DNA from: Acidobacteriaceae bacterium
GTDB taxonomy: Bacteria > Acidobacteriota > Terriglobia > Terriglobales > Acidobacteriaceae
Reading direction: 5' to 3'
NCBI GenBank assembly: GCA_028283655.1
Contig: JAPWKE010000003.1
Span: 1,302,001 to 1,366,000, forward strand
DNA: 64,000 nt
Both the position numbers and the translations under genes were made by a program. The notes under the pieces are model-generated. The model was not told the origin of the DNA, made no database searches, and saw nothing but the letters and a program-made list of their open reading frames with translations. Positions 10,001 through 17,773 of the stretch are shown here, in pieces. Position 1 is the first letter of the stretch. Each line of letters starts with the position of its first letter.

Positions 10001-10548
10001 TACGCGACGGTGCCAACGGTCGTTCCAGTGTGTGTGAGGTCAAAGATCGACTCGCCGTAGGCTTCCACCTTGGCCAGACCAAAGTCGAGCACCTTGCTGC
10101 TGAAGCCGCCACCGGGCTTGTCAACGAGGATGATATTCGCGGGTTTGATGTCGCGATGGACGATACCGCGAGCGTGTGCCGTCGAGAGAGCATCCGCGAC
10201 CTCTGTGCCGACGCGAACGATTTCACTGAGCTGAATATCGCCGGCATTGATACGGTTGCGCAGCGTTTCGCCCTTGAGCAGCTCCATGACGAGAAACGGA
10301 TCGCCGTCCTGCTCGCCGATGTCAAAGATGGTGCAGATGTTCGGATGGTTCAGGCCAGAAGCGGCGCGGGCTTCCTGGAGAAAGCGTGAACGCATCTCCG
10401 GCGTAGCGTACTCATCACGAAGGATCTTGATGGCGACGTCGCGCTGCAAACGGCCGTCCCACGCAGAGAAGACGAGTCCCATGCCGCCCGTACCGAGGCG
10501 ACCGAGTATCTCGTACGGACCAATTCTCTGCCCTACCTGAGGCACCAT
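7093..10548 (-). CDS. Ser/Thr protein kinase with C-terminal TPR domain
   Basis: A 1151-residue membrane-anchored Hanks-type kinase. Gly-rich loop GTGGMGLV (residues 19-26), Lys41 in VAIKIL, HRDIKPAN (131-138), DFGLAK (155-160) and SPE (185-187) are all intact, so it should be active. A low-complexity Pro/Ser/Ala linker (about 280-520) follows, then one TM segment (WWLLPFSLVFMAAIGFVAW, around 530-550) and a long extracytoplasmic region with an adenylate-cyclase-associated-type segment and TPR-like helical repeats. This layout is very common in Acidobacteria. Target and signal are unknown. It overlaps the MFS gene by 4 bp at their 3' ends. Confidence 0.92.
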   Translation of the reverse strand: MVPQVGQRIGPYEILGRLGTGGMGLVFSAWDGRLQRDVAIKILRDEYATPEMRSRFLQEARAASGLNHPNICTIFDIGEQDGDPFLVMELLKGETLRNRINAGDIQLSEIVRVGTEVADALSTAHARGIVHRDIKPANIILVDKPGGGFSSKVLDFGLAKVEAYGESIFDLTHTGTTVGTVAYMSPEQARGEQLDPRSDLFSLGVILYEMATGRVPFHGATSALVFVELLSREPALIRDQNPGIPSGLELIIHRLLEKDRTLRFQDGQDVVNALAKLGLSGSSAVRATPLARRSPMPSVAPPALSSRQIPIAPSKPTSSSDSSQASLPPTQPAIRALRQMERNPSAPASSTHRIAKAEPAPPKDASKDSSDDFIRPVRRVLDSESAVMRAAFESSAFHNIAAEQKSPEVEKTESATPVAPKTAGAQPPDDEFLPPQTRLVAEGAEPAYDPNEQRFAAPSRPIVPQSARKPQSRDSLPVIHFPRQQSSRPAPRFSRIEEVEPADILQPPLRPLPPVSALPEAETPRQRWWLLPFSLVFMAAIGFVAWQLWPHRVATDTSRIIPLALLSPVNTTGDSALSGALSAGILFDLAQSPQFLVEDQATLDAGLQSAGFQVSSTLALEDVRRAAQSLLVTELLQPAIHRNGNAYVVSVRIIMVGTGAEAFRMDETAQSREQVVDAIDRLVVDLRTASGEVNDDVTRTAVPLSREASSNLDALNAYTQGTNQLARGQFDEASTSLEHATSLDSHFAPAWLQLADLYRRESAEVAAAQASTSAQTAASRASNRMQHLAAATFALNVTGDLNSIASSAQAVLADHPHSVRAHIFTALSWLEQGKFSEAGQAADGALSREPYDVSAHRIGARALIGQERFGAALAMLNHAGPNGAAAPELKLLLTWLQSNQQGPIDLSTPAMGNATLGSMQASLLAALGDTDAAYRLWQGVAAEAGTHPPLFSTAGNALSHEALDMALLENCGQVPGVVQSAQAYPLGPEATFRSGLASALCGNLDIARKSVDKLNRTYPESYLAKNSYIPSLQAVIQWKSGDSAAGLHTLLNARQADIISFAPYLRGLIHLKAHQSADAVAEFQLVLQHGGSTALVNPVLYPLAQLGLARAYNASGDHDNSAAAYAKYLQLIPSASASFPLAAEARNGSVH

Positions 10549-10676
10549 GCAGCGCCGTGTCTCCTCTTCCGCTCAGCCTATGCGAACGCCCTAATGATAC
10601 CTGCGCCGTGTGATGAATACATGGACGATTGACGGAGCCCAGCGGGGGTTACCCGGGTTGATTCGTCGGGTCTGCG

Positions 10677-12500
10677 TCAGGGGCGTTTCGCCGCGCAGTT
10701 GTAGAGCATGATCGGTGTGTCCCCGGCCTTGAGCACAAAGGTATCCGTCAACGTACATGCGCTCACGAGTTGATCTAGTGCGTAGATGAGGTCTCGCTGG
10801 CCACTGCGATGGCCGTGACGCCAAATACGCTCGTCGTCCAGCAGATCAGACTCCGTAGGACGGGCGTAGAGGATGGCCTTGGGAGGATGCGCAAGAAGGC
10901 GCGCCGCTTCTTCACGCGCAAAGCTGTCGGGGATGACGTCGATGTTATGTGAGCCAGCGCGTGTCGGCGGATTGCGATCCGCGAGTGCGTAGATCAGCCC
11001 AAACTCGGGGTATGTGAAGACTGTATCCTCAGGCTTTGGAGCCGCCTGCTGCATCACCTCGGTCGTTCGGTCGAGGAGCCGAGCAGTCTCCGCCGGGAAG
11101 CGCATTCCGCGAAGTTGCGGAATATTGGAGCGCACCGTCGCGAAGCGGACCGCGGGCTCTTCCTGATGGTTGAACGCGAAAGGCAGCTCAAGCTTCTCGC
11201 GAATCTGGATAAAGATCATTGCCGCGGCGACGAGATAGAGGAAACGGCGTCCCCAGAGTCGCGTGCCGTCATGGGCTGCAGCCAGCAATAACGCGAGCCC
11301 AGGCAGAGTCATCGCCTCAAAGGCAGGCCATGAGAGCGAAAGCGTAAAGGCTACCGACCAACCAACAGCCGCAAAGAGCGCGAGCTCCCAATTACGCGCC
11401 GCCAGAGGCCTGCGAGCGAAGGAAAGTGCGATGGCGACCAGCCCTACGATGCTCGTGCCAATAAAGGCGAAGTAGACAGAGGCTTTCCCGAAGTCTTCCA
11501 GTGCAGGTAGCGACGTGAGCGCTAGCGCACACGCTGCAGCGATGACAACGAAGCCTGCAAGCGCGAAGCTTCTTAGCGAAGCAGAGGGGGCTGCCGAGGG
11601 CTCAGCGCGAAGGTTGCGAAGGATAGCTGCCAGAGAAACAGCAAGCGCAAGAACAGCCAGCAGCACCCATATAGGATTGCCGATGGCGACGGAGAGTTCT
11701 CGAGTGAGGAACTCATGCGCTCCGGAGGCTTTGGCCTTGGGGCCAGCGACGAAAAGCATGTGCAGCGCGGAGCCAAGCACTCCCAGATGCTGCAGGTAGA
11801 GAGCCACCACCGCGATAGGCAGAACAAAACCGGCGAGGTAGCTGAGCTTTACCAGCACAGCGCGGCGCAGCGCAAAGAGATGCCATGTGCTGGCAGCGAG
11901 CAGGATCAACACGGCTACCGCCGTACCAAGTCCAACCGTCTGCTTGGTGAGCGAACTGATGGCTGCGGCAGATCCCGCCAGAGCCGCGAACAGCGACGCG
12001 CGGCGAACGGAAGAGGCACGCATGGAGTAGCAGGCAAAGAACCCACAAAGGATCGCAAAGAGGATGGCATCGTGGTTGTACGACGCCAGGGGGTCCGTGC
12101 GATCGCCTGCCGAAACGATGATCGTAACCAGCGCGGCGAGGGCAGACGCGATGCGCGTGAAGTAGCGGCGAAGCCAGAAGAACAGCACCCCTGCGATGAG
12201 CAGCCGTTCCACGACGCCACAAAGCCGTGTGACGAAAAGAGTCTTGCCAAAGAGCCCGAGTTCTATTGCCGACTTGATCTGGTTAAACGGTGGCCCGGCT
12301 GTGTAGTAGTCGCGATAAGGCAGGCGGCCAGCAAGGAAGGCTAGCCCGCCGGTGTACTCTCCGTCACCCGAGCGAAGCGCCGCAAAGCGGTTGAACCAGC
12401 AGAGAAAGAAGAGTGCGGCCAGCAGAAGCACGACGGAAAGCGCGAGCCAGTCGGCGCGACGACCAGCGTCAGTGGTGCGGGGTTCGGAGATCGTGCTCAC
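10677..12500 (-). CDS. Polytopic membrane protein, PMT/ArnT-like glycosyltransferase fold
   Basis: A 607-residue protein with about ten or more TM segments followed by a C-terminal soluble domain of ~170 residues. The first periplasmic loop begins with an acidic GDGEYTGG stretch and RLPYRDYYTAGPP, the arrangement seen in GT-C enzymes of the PMT/ArnT/DUF2029 type that use lipid-linked sugars, where an acidic residue in loop 1 is catalytic. Donor and acceptor cannot be inferred. The kinase gene lies downstream on the same strand across a 128-bp gap, where I see no clear terminator. Confidence 0.7.
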   Translation of the reverse strand: MSTISEPRTTDAGRRADWLALSVVLLLAALFFLCWFNRFAALRSGDGEYTGGLAFLAGRLPYRDYYTAGPPFNQIKSAIELGLFGKTLFVTRLCGVVERLLIAGVLFFWLRRYFTRIASALAALVTIIVSAGDRTDPLASYNHDAILFAILCGFFACYSMRASSVRRASLFAALAGSAAAISSLTKQTVGLGTAVAVLILLAASTWHLFALRRAVLVKLSYLAGFVLPIAVVALYLQHLGVLGSALHMLFVAGPKAKASGAHEFLTRELSVAIGNPIWVLLAVLALAVSLAAILRNLRAEPSAAPSASLRSFALAGFVVIAAACALALTSLPALEDFGKASVYFAFIGTSIVGLVAIALSFARRPLAARNWELALFAAVGWSVAFTLSLSWPAFEAMTLPGLALLLAAAHDGTRLWGRRFLYLVAAAMIFIQIREKLELPFAFNHQEEPAVRFATVRSNIPQLRGMRFPAETARLLDRTTEVMQQAAPKPEDTVFTYPEFGLIYALADRNPPTRAGSHNIDVIPDSFAREEAARLLAHPPKAILYARPTESDLLDDERIWRHGHRSGQRDLIYALDQLVSACTLTDTFVLKAGDTPIMLYNCAAKRP

Positions 12501-12546
12501 AACGGTTGAGCGTAGCAGAAACGCACGCTGGAGGCCGATCGCTAGA

Positions 12547-13281
12547 ATGAAAGTGATGGTCTATGTAAAGCAGAATGCGACCCCAACGCTTGGGCGGCAG
12601 ACGCTGTTCTTCGATGCTGACGACACGCTGTGGGAGAACAGCGTGTACTTTGAACGCTCGATCGCCGCGTTCATCTCCTATCTCGATCACAGCGTTCACA
12701 CCAGCGAAGAGGTCCGCGAGCATCTGAACCTGTGCGAGCAGGCCACGATTGCTGAACACGGGTACGGCTTGAAGAGCTTTCGTCGCTCGCTGGTCAACTG
12801 CTTCGAGCAGTTGACATCATCCCCGGCAACGCCGGAAAAGCACGAGCGTATCGTATCGTTCGTGAACTCTATCGCCGAGCAGGAGATTGAGTTGCTGCCA
12901 GGTGTCGCTGCAACGCTGGCAGAGTTGTCACAACGGCATACGCTGATCGTCGTAACCAAGGGTGACCTGCACGAGCAAACCGACAAGCTGCAACGTTCAG
13001 GACTTGCCCCCAGCTTCACCGCCGTGGAAGTGCTGGCCGAAAAGCACGAAGAGGCCTATCGACACCTGATTAGCAAGCATGGATGCGATGCAGCCTGCAC
13101 CTGGATGATTGGGAACTCGCCCAAGTCTGACGTGAACTCGTCCTTGGCCGCAGGGTTGAACGCGGTTTTCGTGCCGCATGACTTCACGTGGGTGTTAGAG
13201 CATGAGTCGATTGAGCAGCCCGCCGCAGGGCGCAGACTGTTAGAGCTTGGCGGCTTCGCCGAACTGCTCAACCACTTCTAA
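12547..13281 (+). CDS. HAD family hydrolase
   Basis: A 244-residue haloacid dehalogenase-type phosphatase. Motif I is FFDADDTLWEN (DxDxT with the nucleophile and general acid present), motif II IVVTKGD, motif III Lys in EVLAEKH, and motif IV MIGNSPKSDV. The helical cap is inserted after motif I (subfamily IA, YfnB/pyrimidine 5'-nucleotidase-like). The start at ATG 12547 (or 12556) avoids a long overlap with the divergent membrane gene, whose start codon is at 12500. The short 46-bp divergent gap must hold both promoters. Substrate is unknown. Confidence 0.85.
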   Translation: MKVMVYVKQNATPTLGRQTLFFDADDTLWENSVYFERSIAAFISYLDHSVHTSEEVREHLNLCEQATIAEHGYGLKSFRRSLVNCFEQLTSSPATPEKHERIVSFVNSIAEQEIELLPGVAATLAELSQRHTLIVVTKGDLHEQTDKLQRSGLAPSFTAVEVLAEKHEEAYRHLISKHGCDAACTWMIGNSPKSDVNSSLAAGLNAVFVPHDFTWVLEHESIEQPAAGRRLLELGGFAELLNHF

Positions 13282-13284
13282 GTT

Positions 13285-14367
13285 TTAGGGTTCGTCGTTG
13301 TAGATACCGAAGACAGGCGTTCCGCCTTCGACAAGGCGTGCGCGAAACATTCCCGGCGTATTGAAGCTCCACGTCATCTGCCCGTCAGGCGTCAGCGCGA
13401 TCACACCGCCATCGCCCTTCAGGTCGGTGACTTCGTGATGGATCACTTCGTTGGCCGCGTCAGCCAGCTTCATCCCCTTGTACTGCACCAACGCGCAGAT
13501 CGTGCGAGCCACCGTGAGACGGATGAAGTACTCGCCCGTTCCCGTGGCGGAGACAGCACAGGACTGGTTCGAAGCGTACGTTCCCGCACCAATGATGGGA
13601 GAGTCGCCGATGCGTCCCCAGCGCTTCGCCTGCGTGCCACCGGTCGTGGTTCCCGCAGCGACGTTGCCGTGGCGATCGCGAACCACCATCCCCGTCGTCC
13701 CCCACTTATGGATGTCCGGCGTTTCCAGCTCCGCCAGAGGTTTGGTGGGGACTGGCGGCACACCTGCGGGGCGCGGAGGAATCGGCAGATTCATCTTGTT
13801 CAGCGTGCGGATAAGCCCCTGCCAGCGCTGCTCCGTGAAGAAGAACGACGGGGGAACCTGCTCCAGTCCCTTCGACGCCGCGAAGGCGTCAGCCTCGGGA
13901 CCGGCAAGAAAGACGTGCGGTGAATCAAGCATCACCGTCTTGGCCGCCGTTATCGGATGGCGCGTGGTGGAAAGGCTCGCGACTGCGCCCGCAGAGAGCG
14001 TGCGACCGTCCATAATGGAGGCATCCAGCGAGTTCTTTCCATCGGCTGTAAAGACAGCTCCGCGCCCGGCATTGAAGAGCGGGTTGTCCTCAAGCACCCT
14101 GAGCCCCGCTTCCACCGCGTCGACGGCAGAGCCATCCGCGTCCAGGACCTTCGCCGCAGCATGAATGGCCGTATCGAGCCCGGCGCGGTAGGCCCGCTCG
14201 CGTTCAGGCGTCATGGACGAGCGCTCGATAACGCCCGCGCCCCCGTGCATCACGATGCCCCACTTGCCTGCCGGAGCCTGCGCGTTCGACGAGACCAGGG
14301 CTGTGGAAGATTGATCCGAAACAAAGGGGTTAACCGCAAGAAAAGCCGCGAGAATCAAGGTCTTCAT
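13285..14367 (-). CDS. Isoaspartyl peptidase / L-asparaginase (Ntn-hydrolase), secreted
   Basis: A 360-residue plant-type asparaginase precursor. It is an Ntn hydrolase that self-cleaves before a Thr, seen in HKWGTTGMVVRD; the usual motif is GTVGAVALD. The N-terminal block WGIVMHGGAG, the NAGRG loop, substrate-binding RWGRIGDSPIIGAGTYA and TGTGE are conserved. The start at ATG 14367 gives a signal peptide (MKTLILAAFLAVNPFVSD), consistent with periplasmic forms that hydrolyse isoaspartyl dipeptides. Longer upstream starts would run over the tRNA-Leu promoter. It is convergent with the HAD gene, 3 bp apart. Confidence 0.9.
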   Translation of the reverse strand: MKTLILAAFLAVNPFVSDQSSTALVSSNAQAPAGKWGIVMHGGAGVIERSSMTPERERAYRAGLDTAIHAAAKVLDADGSAVDAVEAGLRVLEDNPLFNAGRGAVFTADGKNSLDASIMDGRTLSAGAVASLSTTRHPITAAKTVMLDSPHVFLAGPEADAFAASKGLEQVPPSFFFTEQRWQGLIRTLNKMNLPIPPRPAGVPPVPTKPLAELETPDIHKWGTTGMVVRDRHGNVAAGTTTGGTQAKRWGRIGDSPIIGAGTYASNQSCAVSATGTGEYFIRLTVARTICALVQYKGMKLADAANEVIHHEVTDLKGDGGVIALTPDGQMTWSFNTPGMFRARLVEGGTPVFGIYNDEP

Positions 14368-14375
14368 GCTCGCTA

Positions 14376-14403
14376 TTGTTCCACGGCAAAGCTCTGCTAT
14401 ACT
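14376..14403 (+). promoter_or_regulatory. Promoter for tRNA-Leu(GAG)
   Basis: TTGTTC (14376-14381), a 16-nt spacer and TATACT (14398-14403) resemble a housekeeping promoter about 60 nt upstream of the tRNA. It overlaps the region just upstream of the divergent asparaginase start. Confidence 0.5.
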
Positions 14404-14462
14404 GAGTGAGTTGTTCGTCACTCCTGCTTCGCCGCTTATGCGCGTGTTGTCAGGGTACTCAT

Positions 14463-14547
14463 GCGGAGGTGGCGAAATTGGCAGACGCACTAGCTTGAGG
14501 TGCTAGCGGGTAAAACCGTAGGGGTTCAAGTCCCCTCCTCCGCACCA
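14463..14547 (+). tRNA. tRNA-Leu (anticodon GAG)
   Basis: A class II tRNA of 85 nt with a 7-bp acceptor stem (GCGGAGG / CCTCCGC), discriminator A and encoded CCA. The anticodon stem CTAGC / GCTAG encloses the loop TTGAGGT, giving GAG. The long variable arm and the GGTTCAAGTCC T-arm are present. It reads CUC/CUU leucine codons. Confidence 0.95.
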
Positions 14548-14555
14548 AGATTGAG

Positions 14556-14591
14556 AAACGCCAGCCCTAGCGGCTGGCGTTTTCTTTTCCC
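14556..14591 (+). terminator. Intrinsic terminator after tRNA-Leu
   Basis: A 9-bp stem ACGCCAGCC / GGCTGGCGT with loop CTAGC is followed by TTTCTTTTCC. Confidence 0.85.
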
Positions 14592-14757
14592 GGAAGAGTG
14601 TTCCCTCGCAGGTTCCTTTGGGCGTTCCACCATGCTCTGAATATTTTTCAGCTAGAATAAGAAGGATTGTGCGAGGAGTGAAAGCTCCACTCACTACGAC
14701 TTCCCTGCTCGACGTCTCAACACGCAGCGAGCAATGCAAAGGCAGCCCAGCTTTCCG

Positions 14758-15051
14758 ATGGTTACAGCTCTTCTTATCCTGCACGTTACTGTTTGTCTGT
14801 TTCTGGTCGGTGTTGTTCTGCTGCAGCAGAGCAAGTCTGGCGATGTGGCTTCGGCGTTTGGTGGACAGGGTTCGCAGACAGCGTTTGGTCCCCGTGGCGC
14901 AGCCAACGTGCTGACCCGCCTGACGACCTGGTCGGCGATTATCTTCATGTTGACCTCGATCGGCCTGACGATCTTCATGTCGCGTGCAGGTTCGAGCAAG
15001 AGCGTACTGCACGATGCACCCAGCTCGCAGACAACGCCGGCGAAGAAGTAA
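14758..15051 (+). CDS. secG: Preprotein translocase subunit SecG
   Basis: Small two-TM subunit of the SecYEG channel. The order is TM1 (VTALLILHVTVCLFLVGVVLLQQ), the cytoplasmic loop with the family signature SKSGDVASAFGGQGSQTAFGPRG, then TM2 and a hydrophilic tail. I favour ATG 14758 because family members begin two or three residues before TM1; ATG 14734 in the same frame would add eight residues, and neither has a strong SD. The gene sits between the tRNA terminator and an MBL hydrolase. Confidence 0.92.
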   Translation: MVTALLILHVTVCLFLVGVVLLQQSKSGDVASAFGGQGSQTAFGPRGAANVLTRLTTWSAIIFMLTSIGLTIFMSRAGSSKSVLHDAPSSQTTPAKK

Positions 15052-15069
15052 CGAACGGGTTTGATTCAA

Positions 15070-15100
15070 GGAAAGCGCGGGCTTCGGCTCGCGCTTTCCT
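15070..15100 (+). terminator. Hairpin after secG, possible terminator
   Basis: A GAAAGCGCG / CGCGCTTTC 9-bp stem encloses about ten bases. The following tract (CCTGTTTG) is poor in T, so termination may be weak. Confidence 0.5.
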
Positions 15101-15118
15101 GTTTGTGGGAGAGGCTAG

Positions 15119-15769
15119 ATGATTCGAGAGACGTTTCCGGTAGGACTGCTTGGCTGCAACTGCACCGTGCTGGGCGATGAGCAATCGCATGAAGCCATGG
15201 TGATTGATCCTGGCGATGAAATCCCACGGATTCTCGCCGTGCTGGCCAAGCATGAGCTGACGGTGAAGCAGATAGTGGTGACCCATGCTCACATCGACCA
15301 CATCGCCAGTGCGGAGACGCTGAAGCAGTTGACCGGCGCGCCCGTGGTCTACAACCAGAACGATCTGCCGCTGGTGGCGATGATGCCTGCCCAGGCCGCC
15401 TGGCTCGGGATGCCGGAGCCGAATGTGCAGCCCCCGGATCACTCCCCCGAGCAGGGAGATGCCGTCGGGGTGCGCGGGATCGCAGCCACGATTCTGCAAA
15501 CACCGGGACACACGCAAGGCAGTTTGTGCGTGTGGGTGCCGGAAGAAAAACTGCTGATTGCGGGAGACACTCTGTTTGCCGGAAGCGTCGGGCGCACGGA
15601 CCTTCCGGGTGGAAACGGCGGGCAGTTGATTGCGAGCATTCAGGAGCAGTTGCTTCCCTTGCCGGGTGAGACGGTCGTCGTCCCAGGGCATGGCGAAGAA
15701 ACGACGATTGCTCGTGAAAAAGCGACAAATCCGTATCTGATCGGCGGCGGAGGCCTGCTGAAACTCTAG
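15119..15769 (+). CDS. MBL-fold metallo-hydrolase, glyoxalase II-like
   Basis: A 216-residue metallo-beta-lactamase-fold enzyme with all metal motifs: THAHIDH, the His in TPGHTQGS, the bridging Asp in AGDTLF and the last His in PGHGEETT. The pattern is that of the YcbL/glyoxalase II-like hydrolases, which act on thioesters such as S-lactoyl thiols. The Lys/Arg and Tyr residues that bind glutathione in true GloB are not obvious. A GGGAGAGG ribosome site precedes ATG 15119. Confidence 0.88.
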   Translation: MIRETFPVGLLGCNCTVLGDEQSHEAMVIDPGDEIPRILAVLAKHELTVKQIVVTHAHIDHIASAETLKQLTGAPVVYNQNDLPLVAMMPAQAAWLGMPEPNVQPPDHSPEQGDAVGVRGIAATILQTPGHTQGSLCVWVPEEKLLIAGDTLFAGSVGRTDLPGGNGGQLIASIQEQLLPLPGETVVVPGHGEETTIAREKATNPYLIGGGGLLKL

Positions 15770-15774
15770 CTGCG

Positions 15775-16935
15775 TTATTCGCTGCTCAAAGGCAATAGAG
15801 CCAGCCCTCGTTGCCAATCATCCGGCGGCGTCAGCAGGCTGAGGACGATGCGTGCAGGGCCCATGCTGTAGAAATCTCCCGGCTGAACGAGGACTCCGTT
15901 CTGCAGAGAAGCGAAGGCAAAGGCTTGATAGTCGACTTCGCGAGGCACTTGCAGAATGACCGTCCAGCCACCTTCAACACGAAGCATGGACGAGTGAGTG
16001 CCACGAAGGCGATCTTTCAGGGCGGCGAGATTGCTCTCCATTCGCTCTTTGATTTGCTGCTGAAGAAGAGCGCGCTCCGGCAGCCAGCGCGTCAGGGCAA
16101 ACTGCACGGGAGCGCTCATCGACAGGAACGTGTCGGCGATGATTTCTAGGCGTGCGAGAGCTTCACGAACAAGCTCGGCAGGCCCCGTTGTGACGATCCA
16201 CGAAGCCTTCATCTGCGGCAGGCCACAGACCTTGCTCAGGCCGCTCAGCGTGAAAGTGAGTGCGGGAGATTCCGCTGCGGCAAAGGAGTCTTCCCGTTCT
16301 TCGAGAGCGTAGTCGAGGAAGACTTCATCCGCGATGAGAGCGAGCTTGCGTTCTGCGCAGAGCGCAAGAAGTTCCTGACGCTCACGCAGATGCACATAGC
16401 TTCCGGTGGGGTTGTTGGGATGGACGACGATGATGGCTCGCGTGCGTGGGGTGATCGCTGCGCGAAGAGCGTCGAAGTCGATCCACCACTCCTCGCTGGC
16501 GGGGTCGTAGTGCAGCGGATACTCCTGCAGCACCACGCCATCGAGACGTGCGATGTACTCAAAAAGCGGATAGCTGGGGCGCGCGATGAGGACGTCATCG
16601 CCGGGGTCGCAGAGCAGGCGAAAGAGGAAGCTGTAGGCCTCGCTGGTGCTGGTGGTTAGGCAGATGCTCTCAGGGAACAGCTTGCAGCCGAGCTCACGGT
16701 AGTATCCCGCGACCGCCTGGCGGGAGTGCTCCATACCGAAGGCGGCCGGTTCATAGGCGGCAGCGGCAGGATCGGCGAGCGGAGCCAGCAAGGCTTCGGC
16801 GTAACGGAAGCCGCAGCGGGTGGGATTGGAGGCGGTGAGGTCGATGATCGCCCCCCCAGCCGCGCGGTATGCGCGAACAGCGATGGCGAAGTCGTTCTCT
16901 TCTAATTCCCAGGCGGTGCGGTTGGAAAAGCTCAC
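15775..16935 (-). CDS. Class I/II pyridoxal-phosphate aminotransferase
   Basis: A 386-residue fold-type I aminotransferase. The substrate-binding start DLTASNPTRCGF, PLP contacts HPNNPTGSY and IADEVFLDY, and the Schiff-base Lys in SGLSKVCGLPQMK are visible. The GLSKVCGLPQMK sequence is typical of a group of uncharacterised acidobacterial aminotransferases; the amino donor is unknown. The start codon is 44 bp from that of the divergent HAD gene. Confidence 0.85.
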   Translation of the reverse strand: MSFSNRTAWELEENDFAIAVRAYRAAGGAIIDLTASNPTRCGFRYAEALLAPLADPAAAAYEPAAFGMEHSRQAVAGYYRELGCKLFPESICLTTSTSEAYSFLFRLLCDPGDDVLIARPSYPLFEYIARLDGVVLQEYPLHYDPASEEWWIDFDALRAAITPRTRAIIVVHPNNPTGSYVHLRERQELLALCAERKLALIADEVFLDYALEEREDSFAAAESPALTFTLSGLSKVCGLPQMKASWIVTTGPAELVREALARLEIIADTFLSMSAPVQFALTRWLPERALLQQQIKERMESNLAALKDRLRGTHSSMLRVEGGWTVILQVPREVDYQAFAFASLQNGVLVQPGDFYSMGPARIVLSLLTPPDDWQRGLALLPLSSE

Positions 16936-16979
16936 AACTTTATCGTAATGGCAGCCATGATGGGTAAAATCGGCGAGAT

Positions 16980-17618
16980 ATGAGTGAGATTCAAGCGGTG
17001 TTGTTTGATTACGGTATGGTGTTGAGCGGTCCTCCCGATCCGAAGGCGTGGGCAGAGATGAAACGGCTGCTCGGTGTTGCGAGTGAAGAGCGCTTTCATG
17101 CGGCGTACTGGAAGTTTCGCGATGCCTATGATCGCGGCGAGTTGACCGGCGAAGGTTACTGGGAGGCGGTGGCTAAAGAGCTTGGAGAAGAGGCCGAGGT
17201 CCGGGAGCTTCTGGACGCCGATACGATGCTGTGGACGCAACCAAATCAGGAGATGATCGACTGGGCCGTCGCCCTGCAGCACGGCGGATGGAAGACGGGG
17301 ATTCTCTCCAACATTGGCGATGCGATGGAGCTTGGTGTGATGGCACGCTGGCCGTGGATGCGCGGTTTCACACACCACACGTTTTCGCACAGGTTGCGAA
17401 TGGCAAAGCCGGAATTGGCGATCTATCGTCATGCAGCGGAAGGGCTGGGTGTGCCGGCGGAGGCTGTGCTGTTCGTCGATGACCGCGAGGAGAACATCGC
17501 CGCGGCACGAGAGGCAGGCATGAAAGCCGTTCGCTACAGCAGCCACGAGCAGTTTGTGGCCGATATGCAGGGTTCCGGTTGGGGCGAGCTGCTCTCGGCA
17601 CCTCCGCAAAAAGCTTGA
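16980..17618 (+). CDS. HAD-IA family hydrolase of the FDxGxV type
   Basis: A 212-residue HAD phosphatase-like protein. Motif I reads LFDYGMVLSG: the nucleophilic Asp is present but the usual second Asp is Gly, as in the YihX and epoxide-hydrolase N-terminal subgroup. Motif II is GILSN, motif III the Lys of RMAKPE and motif IV VLFVDDREENI, all intact. YihX-like members dephosphorylate sugar phosphates, so a small phosphorylated metabolite is the likely substrate. This is distinct from the DxDxT enzyme at 12.5-13.3 kb. Confidence 0.82.
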   Translation: MSEIQAVLFDYGMVLSGPPDPKAWAEMKRLLGVASEERFHAAYWKFRDAYDRGELTGEGYWEAVAKELGEEAEVRELLDADTMLWTQPNQEMIDWAVALQHGGWKTGILSNIGDAMELGVMARWPWMRGFTHHTFSHRLRMAKPELAIYRHAAEGLGVPAEAVLFVDDREENIAAAREAGMKAVRYSSHEQFVADMQGSGWGELLSAPPQKA

Positions 17619-17773
17619 ACTACAGAGGCATAAAACTTTCTGATTGCGCCCAAATCGGAACGATGTACTCTGTTCGGACACCGTAATCCCAGAATCAGAC
17701 AGTACGAATACCCGATCTTCCATTGGTATTGAGGACAGGCTGCACTCAGAGCTTTACCGCAGCCCTTGCCACT